Below are positions 16,400 to 24,584 of a stretch of 34,021 bases of DNA, one piece after another. Each line of letters opens with the position of its first letter. Position 1 is the first letter of the stretch. Under the pieces are notes generated by a model. That model saw only the letters and a list, made by a program, of their open reading frames with translations, was not told the origin of the DNA and did no database searches. The DNA is from Candidatus Cacconaster equi (lineage in GTDB: Bacteria; Bacteroidota; Bacteroidia; Bacteroidales; UBA932), in NCBI GenBank assembly GCA_018065895.1, contig JAGHSK010000044.1, positions 1 to 34,021 on the forward strand, given 5' to 3'. Both the position numbers and the translations under genes were made by a program.

Positions 16400-17251
16400 T
16401 TAACGCAGACGCACTACGCGTAATCCATTCTGCGATTTGTTGCCGTTCAGGTACTCGATTACCGGCTCTTTGTTGATAATGACTTTCTTTGCTGAGAAAG
16501 ATGCATGGATGAAGGTCAACGTGTCACCCTCCCAATAAGCATACGCAACGTGCGCAATATCAAGGCCTGGCACGGAACTGTTGAATCCGATGATATCACC
16601 GCTTTTGATGTTTTCAACGCATTTTGGAAGATCCGCTTTAGGAATATAGTAATATTCGAAGCCATTGAGCCTGTCCTCTGCCTTCTTTATCTTTTCAACC
16701 TCCACCGGATTGTTCTTCAACTGCTTGTAGGAATCAGGATGAGTTGACATGAAGAAAAACTTCTGATCAAGACGGCTGCCGCCTATCTCCTTTGCCACAT
16801 CATCGAAATAACCGTTGCCATTGCCCTGGATTATCCATTCCGAAGTATAGTGAAGGCGGGAAGCATACCCGTCAACCACGCCGTTGCGGTATCTGAGAGA
16901 ACGGAGAATGTCTACGTATTTTTCAAATGTAGGGTCAGGCTCGTTCGATGAGAGGCTCATTGCAAGGCACATTTCAACGAACAGGATACAGTCGGTCTGC
17001 CGGGTATTCACAGTCAACATCTCAGGCTCGAGTTCCAGAGTGTATGCCACATACGGCGTTCCCAGAAAATGTTTGGCCACTTTGATGACCTTCTCGTTCA
17101 TTGGAAGATTCCCGTCCCCTTCGAGAAGAGTCATGACTTCATTGAAATTCTCCACATCCTTTTCCGTATAACGCACATCCTTCAAGCCATCGGCATGCAC
17201 GGAAGCAAAGAGCCCGAAAAGGGCCACGATTGAAAAGATTATCTTTTTCAT
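16400..17251 (-). CDS. DUF1460 family exported protein, amidase-like (NlpC/P60 fold)
   Basis: This 283-residue protein has a Sec signal ending near SVHA (residue 20). It matches DUF1460, a Bacteroidota-rich family with a papain-like NlpC/P60 fold thought to act as a cell-wall amidase or peptidase. The likely nucleophile is Cys88 in RQTDCILFVE and the partner His234 in GLDIAHVAY. The block KHFLGTPYVAYTLE just before the Cys is also conserved in NlpC-type enzymes. A role in peptidoglycan turnover is inferred from fold and export. The ATG lies just downstream of the rnpB terminator, and I see no good promoter in the 22-base gap. Confidence 0.82.
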   Translation of the reverse strand: MKKIIFSIVALFGLFASVHADGLKDVRYTEKDVENFNEVMTLLEGDGNLPMNEKVIKVAKHFLGTPYVAYTLELEPEMLTVNTRQTDCILFVEMCLAMSLSSNEPDPTFEKYVDILRSLRYRNGVVDGYASRLHYTSEWIIQGNGNGYFDDVAKEIGGSRLDQKFFFMSTHPDSYKQLKNNPVEVEKIKKAEDRLNGFEYYYIPKADLPKCVENIKSGDIIGFNSSVPGLDIAHVAYAYWEGDTLTFIHASFSAKKVIINKEPVIEYLNGNKSQNGLRVVRLR

Positions 17252-17273
17252 AATACAAAAATTTCAAAAAAAA

Positions 17274-17603
17274 GGTGAGCCTGTAAGCCGAATTCTGTAC
17301 CCTTGCGGGCTTCTATCATTTCTCTGATGCAGCCTACCCCTCGGCAGCGGGCGAGCAACCCTTGATTACCGATATATTTGGCCTTGCAGTCCTTCGGTGC
17401 GTACCCCACGCATGTCGCCATACGCAGTCGTGAGCTCTTGCCTCACGTTTTCACCCTTGCCTGCCACGGAACGGATCCGCAACCGGCGGTTGTTCTCTGT
17501 TACGCCGTCCATAAACTTACGCCCATCTGTGCTTTCCACAGGAAGGTGCTCTGTACTGTCCGGACTTTCCTCCCCTTTCGGAGCGATAGAACGTCTCACC
17601 TTT
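17274..17603 (-). ncRNA. rnpB: RNase P RNA (bacterial type A)
   Basis: This is the catalytic RNA that trims the 5' ends of tRNA precursors. The universal 5' P4 block GAGGAAAGTCCGGAC is at 17558-17572, and the 3' partner, ending AATTCGGCTTACAGGC, lies at about 17277-17294. The 5' GGTGAG near 17600 and the 3' CTCACC near 17275 form helix P1. The run of eight T directly after P1 (17266-17273) means P1 also serves as the terminator stem. The 5' end is set from the TATATTTG at 17610-17617, which predicts a start near 17603. Ends are good to a few bases. Confidence 0.95.
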
Positions 17604-17609
17604 ATATTG

Positions 17610-17617
17610 CAAATATA
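17610..17617 (-). promoter_or_regulatory. -7 element for rnpB
   Basis: The minus strand reads TATATTTG, an exact match placed 6-7 bases before the expected 5' end of the RNA. This is a useful internal calibration of element-to-start distance. No TTG is seen at -33, because that region is occupied by the terminator of the ribosomal operon. Confidence 0.65.
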
Positions 17618-17618
17618 T

Positions 17619-17650
17619 AAAAAAAGGAGTCATCTTCTTCAGATGGCTCC
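17619..17650 (-). terminator. Terminator of the rpmB-rpmG-DUF4295 operon
   Basis: On the minus strand GGAGCCATC pairs with GATGACTCC (one C-A mismatch) around a seven-base loop and is followed by seven T. It lies 24 bases after the DUF4295 stop and directly abuts the rnpB -7 element, with only one base between them. Confidence 0.88.
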
Positions 17651-17673
17651 CTTAATATTCCATACCAACTTTA

Positions 17674-17832
17674 TTACTTCTTGAAATAGTCAGCAACTTC
17701 GTCAGTAGGTACGAACTCCTCCTGGAAAACGTAAGCGCCGGTGCGTTCTGACTTCACCATTTTGATGCACTTAACAACGTTTCTGAGAGCTGATTTATCG
17801 CCACTAAATGTAGCAACCGCTTTCTTTGCCAT
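17674..17832 (-). CDS. DUF4295 small basic protein
   Basis: This 52-residue protein begins MAKKAVATFSGDKS and ends DEVADYFKK. It belongs to DUF4295, a short family found in Bacteroidota directly after rpmG; its basic charge and position suggest a ribosome-associated role, which is unproven. The ATG at 17832 lies 17 bases after the rpmG stop, and two TAA codons in a row end the gene. It is the last gene before the operon terminator. Confidence 0.9.
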   Translation of the reverse strand: MAKKAVATFSGDKSALRNVVKCIKMVKSERTGAYVFQEEFVPTDEVADYFKK

Positions 17833-17849
17833 AGTATAATAAAGTTAAG

Positions 17850-18032
17850 TTATTTGATTTCCTTGTGAATTGTATATTTCTTGAGATATGGATTGTATTT
17901 CTTCAGTTCCATACGCTCTGTGGTATTCTTCTTGTTTTTGGTAGTGATGTATCTTGAGATACCAGGAACACCGCTTTCTCTTTGCTCAGTACATTCCAAA
18001 ATAACCTGTACTCTGTTACCTTTCTTTGCCAT
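17850..18032 (-). CDS. rpmG: 50S ribosomal protein L33
   Basis: This 60-residue large-subunit protein shows the L33 core [23 protein letters not shown]. Zinc-binding L33 versions have two Cys pairs. Here the first site keeps only one Cys (CTEQ) and the second is NPYL, so this is the zinc-free (C-minus) form. The gene lies 11 bases after rpmB. Confidence 0.96.
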   Translation of the reverse strand: MAKKGNRVQVILECTEQRESGVPGISRYITTKNKKNTTERMELKKYNPYLKKYTIHKEIK

Positions 18033-18043
18033 AGTGATAAAAA

Positions 18044-18286
18044 TTAAACGATGTTAATCAAACCTTTTTCTCTTGACTGTTTAAGAGTATCCTCAAGGCC
18101 ATTCTTGTAGATGGTCTTCATACCTTTGCAAGAAACTTTCAGTGTCACGAACCTCTCCTCGCTTTCGAGCCAGAATCTCTTGGTCTTCAAATTTGGAGAA
18201 AATTCGCGTTTTGTGCGTCTTTTAGAGTGGGAAACATTGTTTCCGATCATTCTCTTTTTTCCTGTAACTTGACAAACTCGTGCCAT
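18044..18286 (-). CDS. rpmB: 50S ribosomal protein L28
   Basis: This 80-residue large-subunit protein begins [21 protein letters not shown], the L28 signature, and is otherwise rich in Lys and Arg. It is the first gene of the rpmB-rpmG-DUF4295 unit and has a well-spaced promoter upstream in the gap after lepB. It lacks the full zinc-binding Cys set. Confidence 0.97.
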   Translation of the reverse strand: MARVCQVTGKKRMIGNNVSHSKRRTKREFSPNLKTKRFWLESEERFVTLKVSCKGMKTIYKNGLEDTLKQSREKGLINIV

Positions 18287-18323
18287 TGTATATCTACTTT
18301 TATATTATTTTCCAAAGGGGCTG

Positions 18324-18354
18324 CAAATATCTTGATTTTTTATTTAAAAACCAA
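18324..18354 (-). promoter_or_regulatory. Promoter of the rpmB operon
   Basis: The minus strand reads TTG (18354-18352), then exactly 20 bases, then GATATTTG (18331-18324), one mismatch from TAnnTTTG. The predicted start near 18317 leaves a leader of about 30 bases. Confidence 0.6.
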
Positions 18355-18379
18355 ATTTTTCAGCGATTTATTCTCTCTC

Positions 18380-19699
18380 TTACACGAACTTTAGCAATCT
18401 GCGCCATCTGATGTTCTTCGGGAAGCTCTTATTGGCATCACTAGAGAACCAAATTACAGAAGGTTTACCCACAATGTGGTCTTCAGGTACGAATCCCCAA
18501 TAACGGGAATCGAGTGAATTATGACGATTGTCGCCCATCATGAAGTAGTAATCCATCCTGAAGGTATATTCAGTGGTCCTTTCGCCATTAATGACGAACT
18601 GGTCACCGTCGACCTTCAAGGTATTGCCCTCGTAAACTTCAATGATTCTGCGATATAGCGGTAAGTTTTCTTTAGTAAGCACGACTGTGGCACCCGCTTT
18701 GGGAATCCATATCGGACCATAATTGTCCTTTGTCCATCCCGTCTCCGTGAATGGGAAGAGGAATATGTCTGAGTCATAGTATTCCGCAGGATAAGTGTCA
18801 ATGTTCGCAGTGACACTGACCACATTCGCTAAAGCTTTAACTTTTTCCAATCTACTGTCTGTAAGCGGCAGAGCCGGATATCCCGGAAGTGACGAATTAT
18901 AAAAGATTTCCGACATGTTCAATCCGATCTGCTCCAGAATGAGCGGGTTGATCGGATTTCCGTCGGTAATCACCTGATAAGTCAACTGGATACCAGGATA
19001 GGCCTGCTGAGCCTGGCCGTTCACATACACTTGCGCATCCCTGATTTCAAGAGAATCACCCGCCACGGCGACGCAACGCTTGACGTAATGATCCTTCTTG
19101 TCGACGGGACGCACGACAACAGGTCCGTATGTATTGATGGCATATTCCCTGGATGTCAGCCGGACATGTGTATAATAATCGTCGGCCGGAGCCTTGGAAA
19201 GTACTGTATCACCGTGAGGAAAGCCGAAAACGACATAATCATCACGTTTAACCTTTCCAAAACCCTTGAGTCTTCTGTATTTCCACTGAACTGCAGTGGA
19301 ATAACTCTCTTTTCCGGAAATAGGCATCCTGTTGTGAATGAATGGCACCGAAATCGGTGTCTGGGGAGTCTTCGGGCCGTAAGCCACTTTGCTTACAAAC
19401 AGGTAATCGCCTGTCATCAAGGAACTTTCCATCGAAGATGATGGAATCTTGAATGCCTGGAAGAAGAAGATATTGATGAACGTAACGACGACAACCGCAA
19501 AGATTATCGTGTCAATCCAACCGAAAAGCGCAGTCTTCGGGAACCACTTCCTCAAGTGCTGGGGAACGCAGAACTCGTAAACGACGGCGATTCCAAGCAG
19601 GAACCACCAGTTGCCGAGCCACATCACCCATAAAGAATAGAGCACGGTCCAGAAACTGAACCGTACCCACTTATTCTTATATATGTCCTTGAATGACAC
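18380..19699 (-). CDS. lepB: Signal peptidase I
   Basis: This 439-residue inner-membrane serine protease removes Sec signal peptides. Several hydrophobic segments cover residues about 12-80. The catalytic Ser89 lies in IPSSSMESSL and the general-base Lys207 in YVKRCVAVAGD. The box GDNRHNSLDSRYWG near the C terminus completes the active site. It is over 100 residues longer than the E. coli enzyme, with an insert between the KR box and the GDNR box, as is common in Bacteroidota. The start is GTG at 19699, 10 bases after the rplT stop. It probably processes the many exported proteins encoded here. Confidence 0.95.
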   Translation of the reverse strand: MSFKDIYKNKWVRFSFWTVLYSLWVMWLGNWWFLLGIAVVYEFCVPQHLRKWFPKTALFGWIDTIIFAVVVVTFINIFFFQAFKIPSSSMESSLMTGDYLFVSKVAYGPKTPQTPISVPFIHNRMPISGKESYSTAVQWKYRRLKGFGKVKRDDYVVFGFPHGDTVLSKAPADDYYTHVRLTSREYAINTYGPVVVRPVDKKDHYVKRCVAVAGDSLEIRDAQVYVNGQAQQAYPGIQLTYQVITDGNPINPLILEQIGLNMSEIFYNSSLPGYPALPLTDSRLEKVKALANVVSVTANIDTYPAEYYDSDIFLFPFTETGWTKDNYGPIWIPKAGATVVLTKENLPLYRRIIEVYEGNTLKVDGDQFVINGERTTEYTFRMDYYFMMGDNRHNSLDSRYWGFVPEDHIVGKPSVIWFSSDANKSFPKNIRWRRLLKFV

Positions 19700-19709
19700 C
19701 TCTATAAAA

Positions 19710-20054
19710 CTATTTTACAGAGTTTACAATAGCCTCAAAAGCCTTAGGATTGTTCATCGCAAGGTCAGCGAGGACTTTGCGGTTGAGACCTACGTTCTTG
19801 GCTGCGAGCTTGCCCATGAACTGAGAGTAGTTCAGTCCGTGCTGACGTGCGGCGGCATTGATACGCATAATCCACAGTGCGCGGAAGTTGCGTTTCTTTG
19901 CTTTACGGTCACGGTATGCATAAGTCAAACCTTTCTCATAGGTGTTCTTGGCAACGGTCCAGACATTCTTCCTTGACAGGAAGTTACCGCGGGTCTGTTT
20001 CAGAATCTTTTTACGGCGTGCTCTTGAAGCAACATGATTAACCGATCTTGGCAT
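19710..20054 (-). CDS. rplT: 50S ribosomal protein L20
   Basis: This 114-residue protein is an early 23S rRNA binder essential for 50S assembly. It shows the typical basic N terminus [16 protein letters not shown] and the C-terminal domain [17 protein letters not shown]. In other bacteria this domain binds the operon mRNA to repress it. A structured 77-base spacer separates it from rpmI (see the RNA element at 20070-20115). Confidence 0.98.
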   Translation of the reverse strand: MPRSVNHVASRARRKKILKQTRGNFLSRKNVWTVAKNTYEKGLTYAYRDRKAKKRNFRALWIMRINAAARQHGLNYSQFMGKLAAKNVGLNRKVLADLAMNNPKAFEAIVNSVK

Positions 20055-20069
20055 AATTTTCTCTTTTTT

Positions 20070-20115
20070 GGATGTCAGCGCCCTGCCTTAACTGGGACTT
20101 TCCGGCTGTGCATCC
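20070..20115 (-). ncRNA. Structured spacer between rpmI and rplT, candidate L20 control element
   Basis: In the transcript, GGATG (20115-20111) pairs with CATCC (20074-20070), CAGC (20108-20105) with GCTG (20079-20076), and CCC (20096-20094) with GGG (20083-20081), separated by small internal loops. No T-run follows in the direction of transcription, so it is not a terminator. L20 represses its own operon through rRNA-like structures in Enterobacteria and Bacillus; the location is right for such a site, but the mechanism here is inference. Confidence 0.45.
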
Positions 20116-20131
20116 TGATTAAACATTTAAT

Positions 20132-20326
20132 TTACTTAACTAACAAAGCTTTTACTCTCTTGACATCGACCTTCTCGATCATTGCCACATGAGTGAGGTT
20201 TCTTTTCTGCTTTTTAGTCTTCTTGGTGAGAATGTGGCTCTTGTAAGCGTGTTTTCTCTTGATTTTTCCAGAACCGGTGAGCGTAAAGCGCTTCTTTGAA
20301 CCGGTGTTGGTCTTCAATTTTGGCAT
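20132..20326 (-). CDS. rpmI: 50S ribosomal protein L35
   Basis: This 64-residue very basic protein begins [20 protein letters not shown], the L35 signature, with [20 protein letters not shown] in the middle. It lies 29 bases after infC in the conserved infC-rpmI-rplT order. The length is normal. Confidence 0.98.
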   Translation of the reverse strand: MPKLKTNTGSKKRFTLTGSGKIKRKHAYKSHILTKKTKKQKRNLTHVAMIEKVDVKRVKALLVK

Positions 20327-20355
20327 TGTTAAAAATTATTAATTGTGTTAGTAAG

Positions 20356-20955
20356 TTACTTCTTCTTGACAGGAGCGATCATCATGATCATTCTCTTGCC
20401 TTCGAGCTTAGGCATCTGTTCAGCTTTTCCATACTCCTCAAGTTCCACTGCAAAACGCAGAAGCAGCTTCTCGCCCTGCTCTGAAAAGAGGATTGAACGT
20501 CCGCGGAAGAAAACATACGCCTTCACTTTCGAACCTTCCTGAAGAAAGCTCTTCGCGTGGTTGAGCTTGAACTGGAAATCGTGTTCATCTGTCTGCGGCC
20601 CGAATCTGATTTCCTTGATAACAACCTTGGAAGCATTCGCTTTCTGCTCCTTTGCCTTTTTCTTCTGCTGATAAAGGAATTTCTGGTAATCAATTATCTT
20701 GCAGACAGGCGGATCGGCATTCGGAGAGATCTCCACCAGGTCAAGTTCCTGGGCTTCAGCCATCGCAAGCGCCTGTGCAAGCGGATAAATCCCCTGCTCC
20801 GGCACATTTTCACCCACAACTCTCACTCTCTGAGCTGTAATGCGGTCATTTATCCGCAAGCCGTCGTCCTTGTCTTTCCTGTTTTGTGGCAGACGTTGAT
20901 CCGGCTGGCGCGGAACGCTGGGTTTCGGTTTCGGTGGTCGATAATTTGTAGCTAT
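20356..20955 (-). CDS. infC: Translation initiation factor IF-3, predicted AUA start
   Basis: IF-3 proofreads start codons and keeps 30S subunits free. The core begins [22 protein letters not shown], followed by [17 protein letters not shown] and the C-domain [17 protein letters not shown]. The usual family N terminus extends before RIND, yet upstream codons contain no ATG or GTG; the only common-type start, TTG at 20859, removes it. Reading back gives ATA at 20955, preceded by GGAGG at 20964-20968 with an 8-base gap, and an in-frame stop lies 7 codons above. I take ATA as the start, giving 199 residues with a Pro/Lys/Arg-rich N-terminal tail. E. coli infC uses the rare AUU for autoregulation, so a rare codon here makes sense. 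If wrong, the TTG form has 167 residues. Confidence 0.9.
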   Translation of the reverse strand: MATNYRPPKPKPSVPRQPDQRLPQNRKDKDDGLRINDRITAQRVRVVGENVPEQGIYPLAQALAMAEAQELDLVEISPNADPPVCKIIDYQKFLYQQKKKAKEQKANASKVVIKEIRFGPQTDEHDFQFKLNHAKSFLQEGSKVKAYVFFRGRSILFSEQGEKLLLRFAVELEEYGKAEQMPKLEGKRMIMMIAPVKKK

Positions 20956-20963
20956 TGTAGTGT

Positions 20964-20968
20964 CCTCC
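20964..20968 (-). promoter_or_regulatory. Shine-Dalgarno site deciding the infC start
   Basis: GGAGG on the minus strand lies 8 bases before the ATA codon of infC. None of the other starts I inspected closely in this window has such a site, as expected for Bacteroidota. Its presence therefore marks a true and unusual initiation region. Confidence 0.7.
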
Positions 20969-21002
20969 GAATTAAGTTGTTAGTAAAGTATATATTTTAA
21001 AA

Positions 21003-22937
21003 TCAGTTAAGCTCCTTGTCAACTTCGTTCTTCACATATTGCGCGAAATCTTCAACCGACATCACGCCTTTATCTTCACCGCCCTGCTTTCTTACTGATA
21101 CAGAGTTGGATGAAGCCTCTTTCTCGCCGACTATCAACAAGAACGGAACACGCTTGAGTTCGTTCTCGCGAATCTTCTTGCCGATAGTTTCGTTACGATC
21201 GTCAATTGAAGCGCGAATTTCGTAATTATTAAGTAAATCGCAAACTTTTTTTGCAAAATCGTTAAACTTTTCACTTACAGGGAGTATCATCACCTGATCA
21301 GGGGCGAGCCACAAAGGAAGTTTTCCTCCCGTATGTTCGAGAAGCACTGCCACGAATCTCTCGAGGGACCCGAAAGGAGCGCGGTGAATCATAACCGGAC
21401 GATGCTTCTTGTTGTCCGCTCCGATATATTCAAGTTCGAAGCGCTCAGGCAGATTATAGTCCACCTGGATTGTACCGAGCTGCCAGCTGCGTCCGATAGC
21501 ATCCTTGACCATGAAGTCAAGCTTCGGACCATAGAATGCGGCTTCATCATATTCCACAACGGTAGGAAGTCCCTTCTCGGCTGCCGCCTCGACAATTGCC
21601 GCTTCAGCCTTCGCCCAGTTCTCCTCACTTCCGATGTACTTGCTGTGGTCGGTTTTATGGCGCAATGACACCTGAGCAGTGAATTTGTCGAAATTCAATG
21701 TGTGGAAGATATAGAGCACGATGTCTATTACCTTGCAGAATTCCTCCTTTATCTGGTCAGGGCGGCAGAAAAGGTGGGCGTCATCCTGAGTGAAGCTGCG
21801 GACACGGGTAAGACCATGAAGTTCACCGCTCTGCTCATAACGATACACCGTTCCGAACTCCGCCAGGCGAAGAGGAAGGTCCTTGTAAGAACGAGGTTTT
21901 GACTTGTAGATCTCGCAGTGATGAGGGCAGTTCATCGGCTTGAGGAGATACTCCTCACCCTCCTGCGGGGTCGTAATTGGACGGAATGAATCCTTTCCGT
22001 ATTTTGCCCAGTGGCCTGAAGTCACGTAAAGTTCCTTATTGCCGATATGAGGGGTAATGACCTGAACATAACCGTACTGCTTCTGAACTTTCTTCAGGAA
22101 AGCTTCGAGGCGGTTGCGAAGGTCAGTACCTTTAGGAAGCCAGAGCGGAAGGCCCATTCCCACCTTCTGGGAGAACGTGAATAGTTCCATCTCCTTGCCA
22201 AGCTTGCGGTGGTCACGTTTCTTGGCCTCCTCAAGCATTGCAAGATACTCGTCCAGCATGCTCTTCTTCGGGAATGTGATACCATAGATACGGGTGAGCT
22301 GTTTGTTGTGCTCGTCACCGCGCCAATATGCTCCCGCTATTGAAAGCAGTTTGACAGCCTTTATCATTGACGTATCTCTCAAATGCGGGCCACGGCAGAG
22401 GTCTGTGAACTTTCCATTCGTGTAGAAGGAGATGGTACCATCCTGCAGATCACGTATGAGTTCGCATTTGTACTGATCACCCTTTTCGGTGAAATTCTTC
22501 ATAGCCTCATCCTTCGGAACTTCGCGCCTTACGAATGTTTCCTTAGCGCGGGCAAGTTCCAGCATCTTATCCTCTATGGCTTTGAGGTCAGCTTCAACCA
22601 ATTGTTTGTCGCCCAGATCAATATCATAATAGAAACCGTTCTCAATAGCCGGTCCGATACCGAATTTGACACCGGGATAAAGAGCTTCGAGCGCCTCTGC
22701 CATAAGATGGCTTGAAGAGTGCCAGAAGGTCTTCTTTGCCTCAGGGTCATCCCATTTGTGCAGTTTGAGATTACAGTCTTCATTGATTGGACGGTCGAGA
22801 TCATAAATCGAATCGTTTACCGATGCACACAAAACATCAGCAGCCAAACGAGGGCTTATGCTCCCGGCTATCTGATAAGCGGTAATACCGCTTTCAAACT
22901 CTTTGACGTTGCCGTCAGGAAATGTTACTTTGATCAT
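21003..22937 (-). CDS. thrS: Threonyl-tRNA synthetase
   Basis: This 644-residue class II synthetase charges tRNA-Thr. The order is: N-terminal TGS domain (residues 1-60), editing domain with [17 protein letters not shown], catalytic core with the zinc-site block [10 protein letters not shown], motif 2 [17 protein letters not shown] and motif 3 near [11 protein letters not shown], and a C-terminal anticodon-binding domain. The open frame extends 25 codons upstream, but the ATG at 22937 gives the standard MIKVTFPDG start. It heads the thrS-infC-rpmI-rplT-lepB group. I see only a degenerate TAATTTCG as a possible -7 element upstream. Confidence 0.97.
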   Translation of the reverse strand: MIKVTFPDGNVKEFESGITAYQIAGSISPRLAADVLCASVNDSIYDLDRPINEDCNLKLHKWDDPEAKKTFWHSSSHLMAEALEALYPGVKFGIGPAIENGFYYDIDLGDKQLVEADLKAIEDKMLELARAKETFVRREVPKDEAMKNFTEKGDQYKCELIRDLQDGTISFYTNGKFTDLCRGPHLRDTSMIKAVKLLSIAGAYWRGDEHNKQLTRIYGITFPKKSMLDEYLAMLEEAKKRDHRKLGKEMELFTFSQKVGMGLPLWLPKGTDLRNRLEAFLKKVQKQYGYVQVITPHIGNKELYVTSGHWAKYGKDSFRPITTPQEGEEYLLKPMNCPHHCEIYKSKPRSYKDLPLRLAEFGTVYRYEQSGELHGLTRVRSFTQDDAHLFCRPDQIKEEFCKVIDIVLYIFHTLNFDKFTAQVSLRHKTDHSKYIGSEENWAKAEAAIVEAAAEKGLPTVVEYDEAAFYGPKLDFMVKDAIGRSWQLGTIQVDYNLPERFELEYIGADNKKHRPVMIHRAPFGSLERFVAVLLEHTGGKLPLWLAPDQVMILPVSEKFNDFAKKVCDLLNNYEIRASIDDRNETIGKKIRENELKRVPFLLIVGEKEASSNSVSVRKQGGEDKGVMSVEDFAQYVKNEVDKELN

Positions 22938-23012
22938 TACAACAGATTTTCTAATTACAATCTGCGAAATTACACAATATTTTATTAAAGATGAAACAGA
23001 TAAATCTCTCAT

Positions 23013-23043
23013 TTGCTATTTCTCCTGATTTTCCATACATTTG
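23013..23043 (+). promoter_or_regulatory. Promoter of the DUF4199-glycosyltransferase unit
   Basis: TTG (23013-23015), exactly 20 bases, then TACATTTG (23036-23043): a full match to the Bacteroidota sigma-A promoter. The start site should be near 23050, giving an 18-base leader before the ATG at 23068. Confidence 0.75.
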
Positions 23044-23067
23044 TAGTATATATGTTGCACTTTTACT

Positions 23068-23604
23068 ATGGAAAAAGCAAACGAATCAAAATGGAGCCGC
23101 GCTGCAAAGGAAGGATTGATACTTGCGGCTGTCACCGTAATATGCACCTTCTTTGAAGCGCTCGTCAACAATGGCATAGCAAACATTCTGCTCTGGCTGG
23201 TACAGCTTGTCGGGTCGATATGGATCCTCAAGATATGCATGAAAAAATATGGGTATGACAACCCTTCGGTATCCACATTCAGATACGGCTTCACCGTTTG
23301 CTTCCTTTCGGCAGTGATATGCTCCGTATGGGCCTTTGTTCTTTACGGTTACATCTTCCCGGATTTCGTTGAAGCACAGTTCGACCAAGTTCTCACAACA
23401 TTCGAGGAGTCAGGACAGGCCCTGCCGGAGGGATTTGAGGACGCAATGGGATACGTTATGGACAGCTATCCTAAGCTGGCATCAATCGGCACATTCCTCA
23501 AATGCTGCATCATAGGATTGATATTCAGTGGAATATTGGCAGGAAGCACATCCAGGAACCGCAACATTTTCGACGATGCTTCCGAAGAAGAAAACGAAGA
23601 ATAA
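23068..23604 (+). CDS. DUF4199 membrane protein
   Basis: This 178-residue protein has three or four transmembrane stretches (about residues 15-35, 37-57, 72-97 and 142-160). It belongs to DUF4199, a family of unknown function in Bacteroidota. The FEESGQALPEGFEDAMG loop between TM3 and TM4 and an acidic C-terminal tail (EEENEE) are notable. It sits 15 bases upstream of a lipid-carrier-type glycosyltransferase, an arrangement I recall as recurrent, so it may assist that enzyme or its glycolipid product. This is inference. Confidence 0.8.
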   Translation: MEKANESKWSRAAKEGLILAAVTVICTFFEALVNNGIANILLWLVQLVGSIWILKICMKKYGYDNPSVSTFRYGFTVCFLSAVICSVWAFVLYGYIFPDFVEAQFDQVLTTFEESGQALPEGFEDAMGYVMDSYPKLASIGTFLKCCIIGLIFSGILAGSTSRNRNIFDDASEEENEE

Positions 23605-23619
23605 GACTCTGCTTTGAAA

Positions 23620-24573
23620 ATGGACCTTTCTATCGTCATTTCGCTCTTCAATGAAGAAGAATCATTGAGACCTCTTGTAGAATGGATTGAGCGGGCCCTT
23701 GCGCCTCACGATTACACGTACGAAATAATAATGGTTGATGACGGAAGCACAGACGGCTCCTGGAAAATCATAAAGGAGCTCTCTGAAGAGCATCCCCAGA
23801 TTCGGGCAATAGGTTTCCGCCGCAACTACGGCAAGTCCGCTGCCCTTTACTGCGGCTTTGAGGCAGCCACTGGCGAGATTGTCATCACGATGGATGCGGA
23901 CCTCCAGGACAGCCCGGAAGAGATTCCGGAGATGGTGAGAATGATTCGCGAAGACGGATTCGACCTCGTGTCGGGTTGGAAGAAGAAAAGATACGACAAC
24001 GTCGCGACAAAGAACCTACCTTCCAAGCTTTACAATGCCACAGCCAGAAAGGTCACCGGACTCAAGCTCCACGACATGAACTGCGGCCTCAAGGCATACA
24101 AAAACGAGGTTGTGAAAAGTATCGAGGTTTATGGTGAGATGCACAGGTTCATTCCATACCTTGCAAAGAATGCCGGATACGGCAACATAGGCGAAAAAGT
24201 CGTCCACCATCAGGCCCGAAAATTCGGAAAGAGCAAATTCGGAGCCAGCCGCTTCATTCACGGCTTCCTCGACCTGATATCAATATGGTTCCTGCAGAAG
24301 TTCGGCAAGAAACCGATGCACCTTTTCGGAGCTATGGGTACATTGACGTTCTTTGTCGGAGCCGTGCTTGCCATCATCCTGATAATACAGAAACTGGTGA
24401 GACAGGCCAATGGAGTATCCTTCAGAGCCGTCACCGACCAACCGCTGTTCTATCTGGCGCTTGTAGCGCTTATCATAGGCACACAACTCTTCCTCACCGG
24501 TTTCCTTGGAGAGCTCATCTCAAGAAACAGCGAAAACAGGAATCGTTACAATATACGCAGACGCATACGATAA
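23620..24573 (+). CDS. Family 2 glycosyltransferase with two C-terminal TM helices (ArnC/GtrB/DPM1-like)
   Basis: This is a 317-residue protein. The GT-A catalytic domain starts at once (LSIVISLFNEEESL) and shows the nucleotide-binding VDDGSTDGSW, FRRNYGKSAAL, and the metal-binding ITMDADLQDSPEEIPEM. HQARKFGKSKFG precedes two hydrophobic segments (about residues 232-260 and 272-300) and a basic tail RNRYNIRRRIR. This architecture belongs to enzymes that move a sugar from a nucleotide donor to undecaprenyl phosphate; the sugar is unknown. The frame is open from a TTG at 23614, but the ATG at 23620 is the better start. Its stop lies in a short inverted repeat shared with the convergent bactofilin gene. 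Confidence 0.9.
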   Translation: MDLSIVISLFNEEESLRPLVEWIERALAPHDYTYEIIMVDDGSTDGSWKIIKELSEEHPQIRAIGFRRNYGKSAALYCGFEAATGEIVITMDADLQDSPEEIPEMVRMIREDGFDLVSGWKKKRYDNVATKNLPSKLYNATARKVTGLKLHDMNCGLKAYKNEVVKSIEVYGEMHRFIPYLAKNAGYGNIGEKVVHHQARKFGKSKFGASRFIHGFLDLISIWFLQKFGKKPMHLFGAMGTLTFFVGAVLAIILIIQKLVRQANGVSFRAVTDQPLFYLALVALIIGTQLFLTGFLGELISRNSENRNRYNIRRRIR

Positions 24574-24584
24574 TGCGGATTATC
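24569..24584. repeat. Inverted repeat spanning two convergent stop codons
   Basis: GATAAT (24569-24574), GCGG, ATTATC (24579-24584) is a perfect 6-bp inverted repeat. The left arm holds the TAA of the glycosyltransferase and the right arm holds the TAA, on the other strand, of the bactofilin gene. It is AT-rich and has no T-run, so termination is doubtful. The layout repeats that seen at 6147-6174. Confidence 0.5.

Noticed and set aside
20070-20115. The rpmI-rplT spacer as a terminator
   Set aside because: In the direction of transcription the stem is followed by AAAAAAGAG, not a T-run.
22938-23010. T-box or threonine-responsive leader ahead of thrS
   Set aside because: The gap is under 100 bases before it meets the divergent promoter and shows no T-box motif, terminator stem or tRNA-like anticodon arm.
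22938-23012. Upstream extension of thrS by 25 codons
   Set aside because: The extra residues do not match the TGS-domain start of the family, and the ATG at 22937 fits it exactly.
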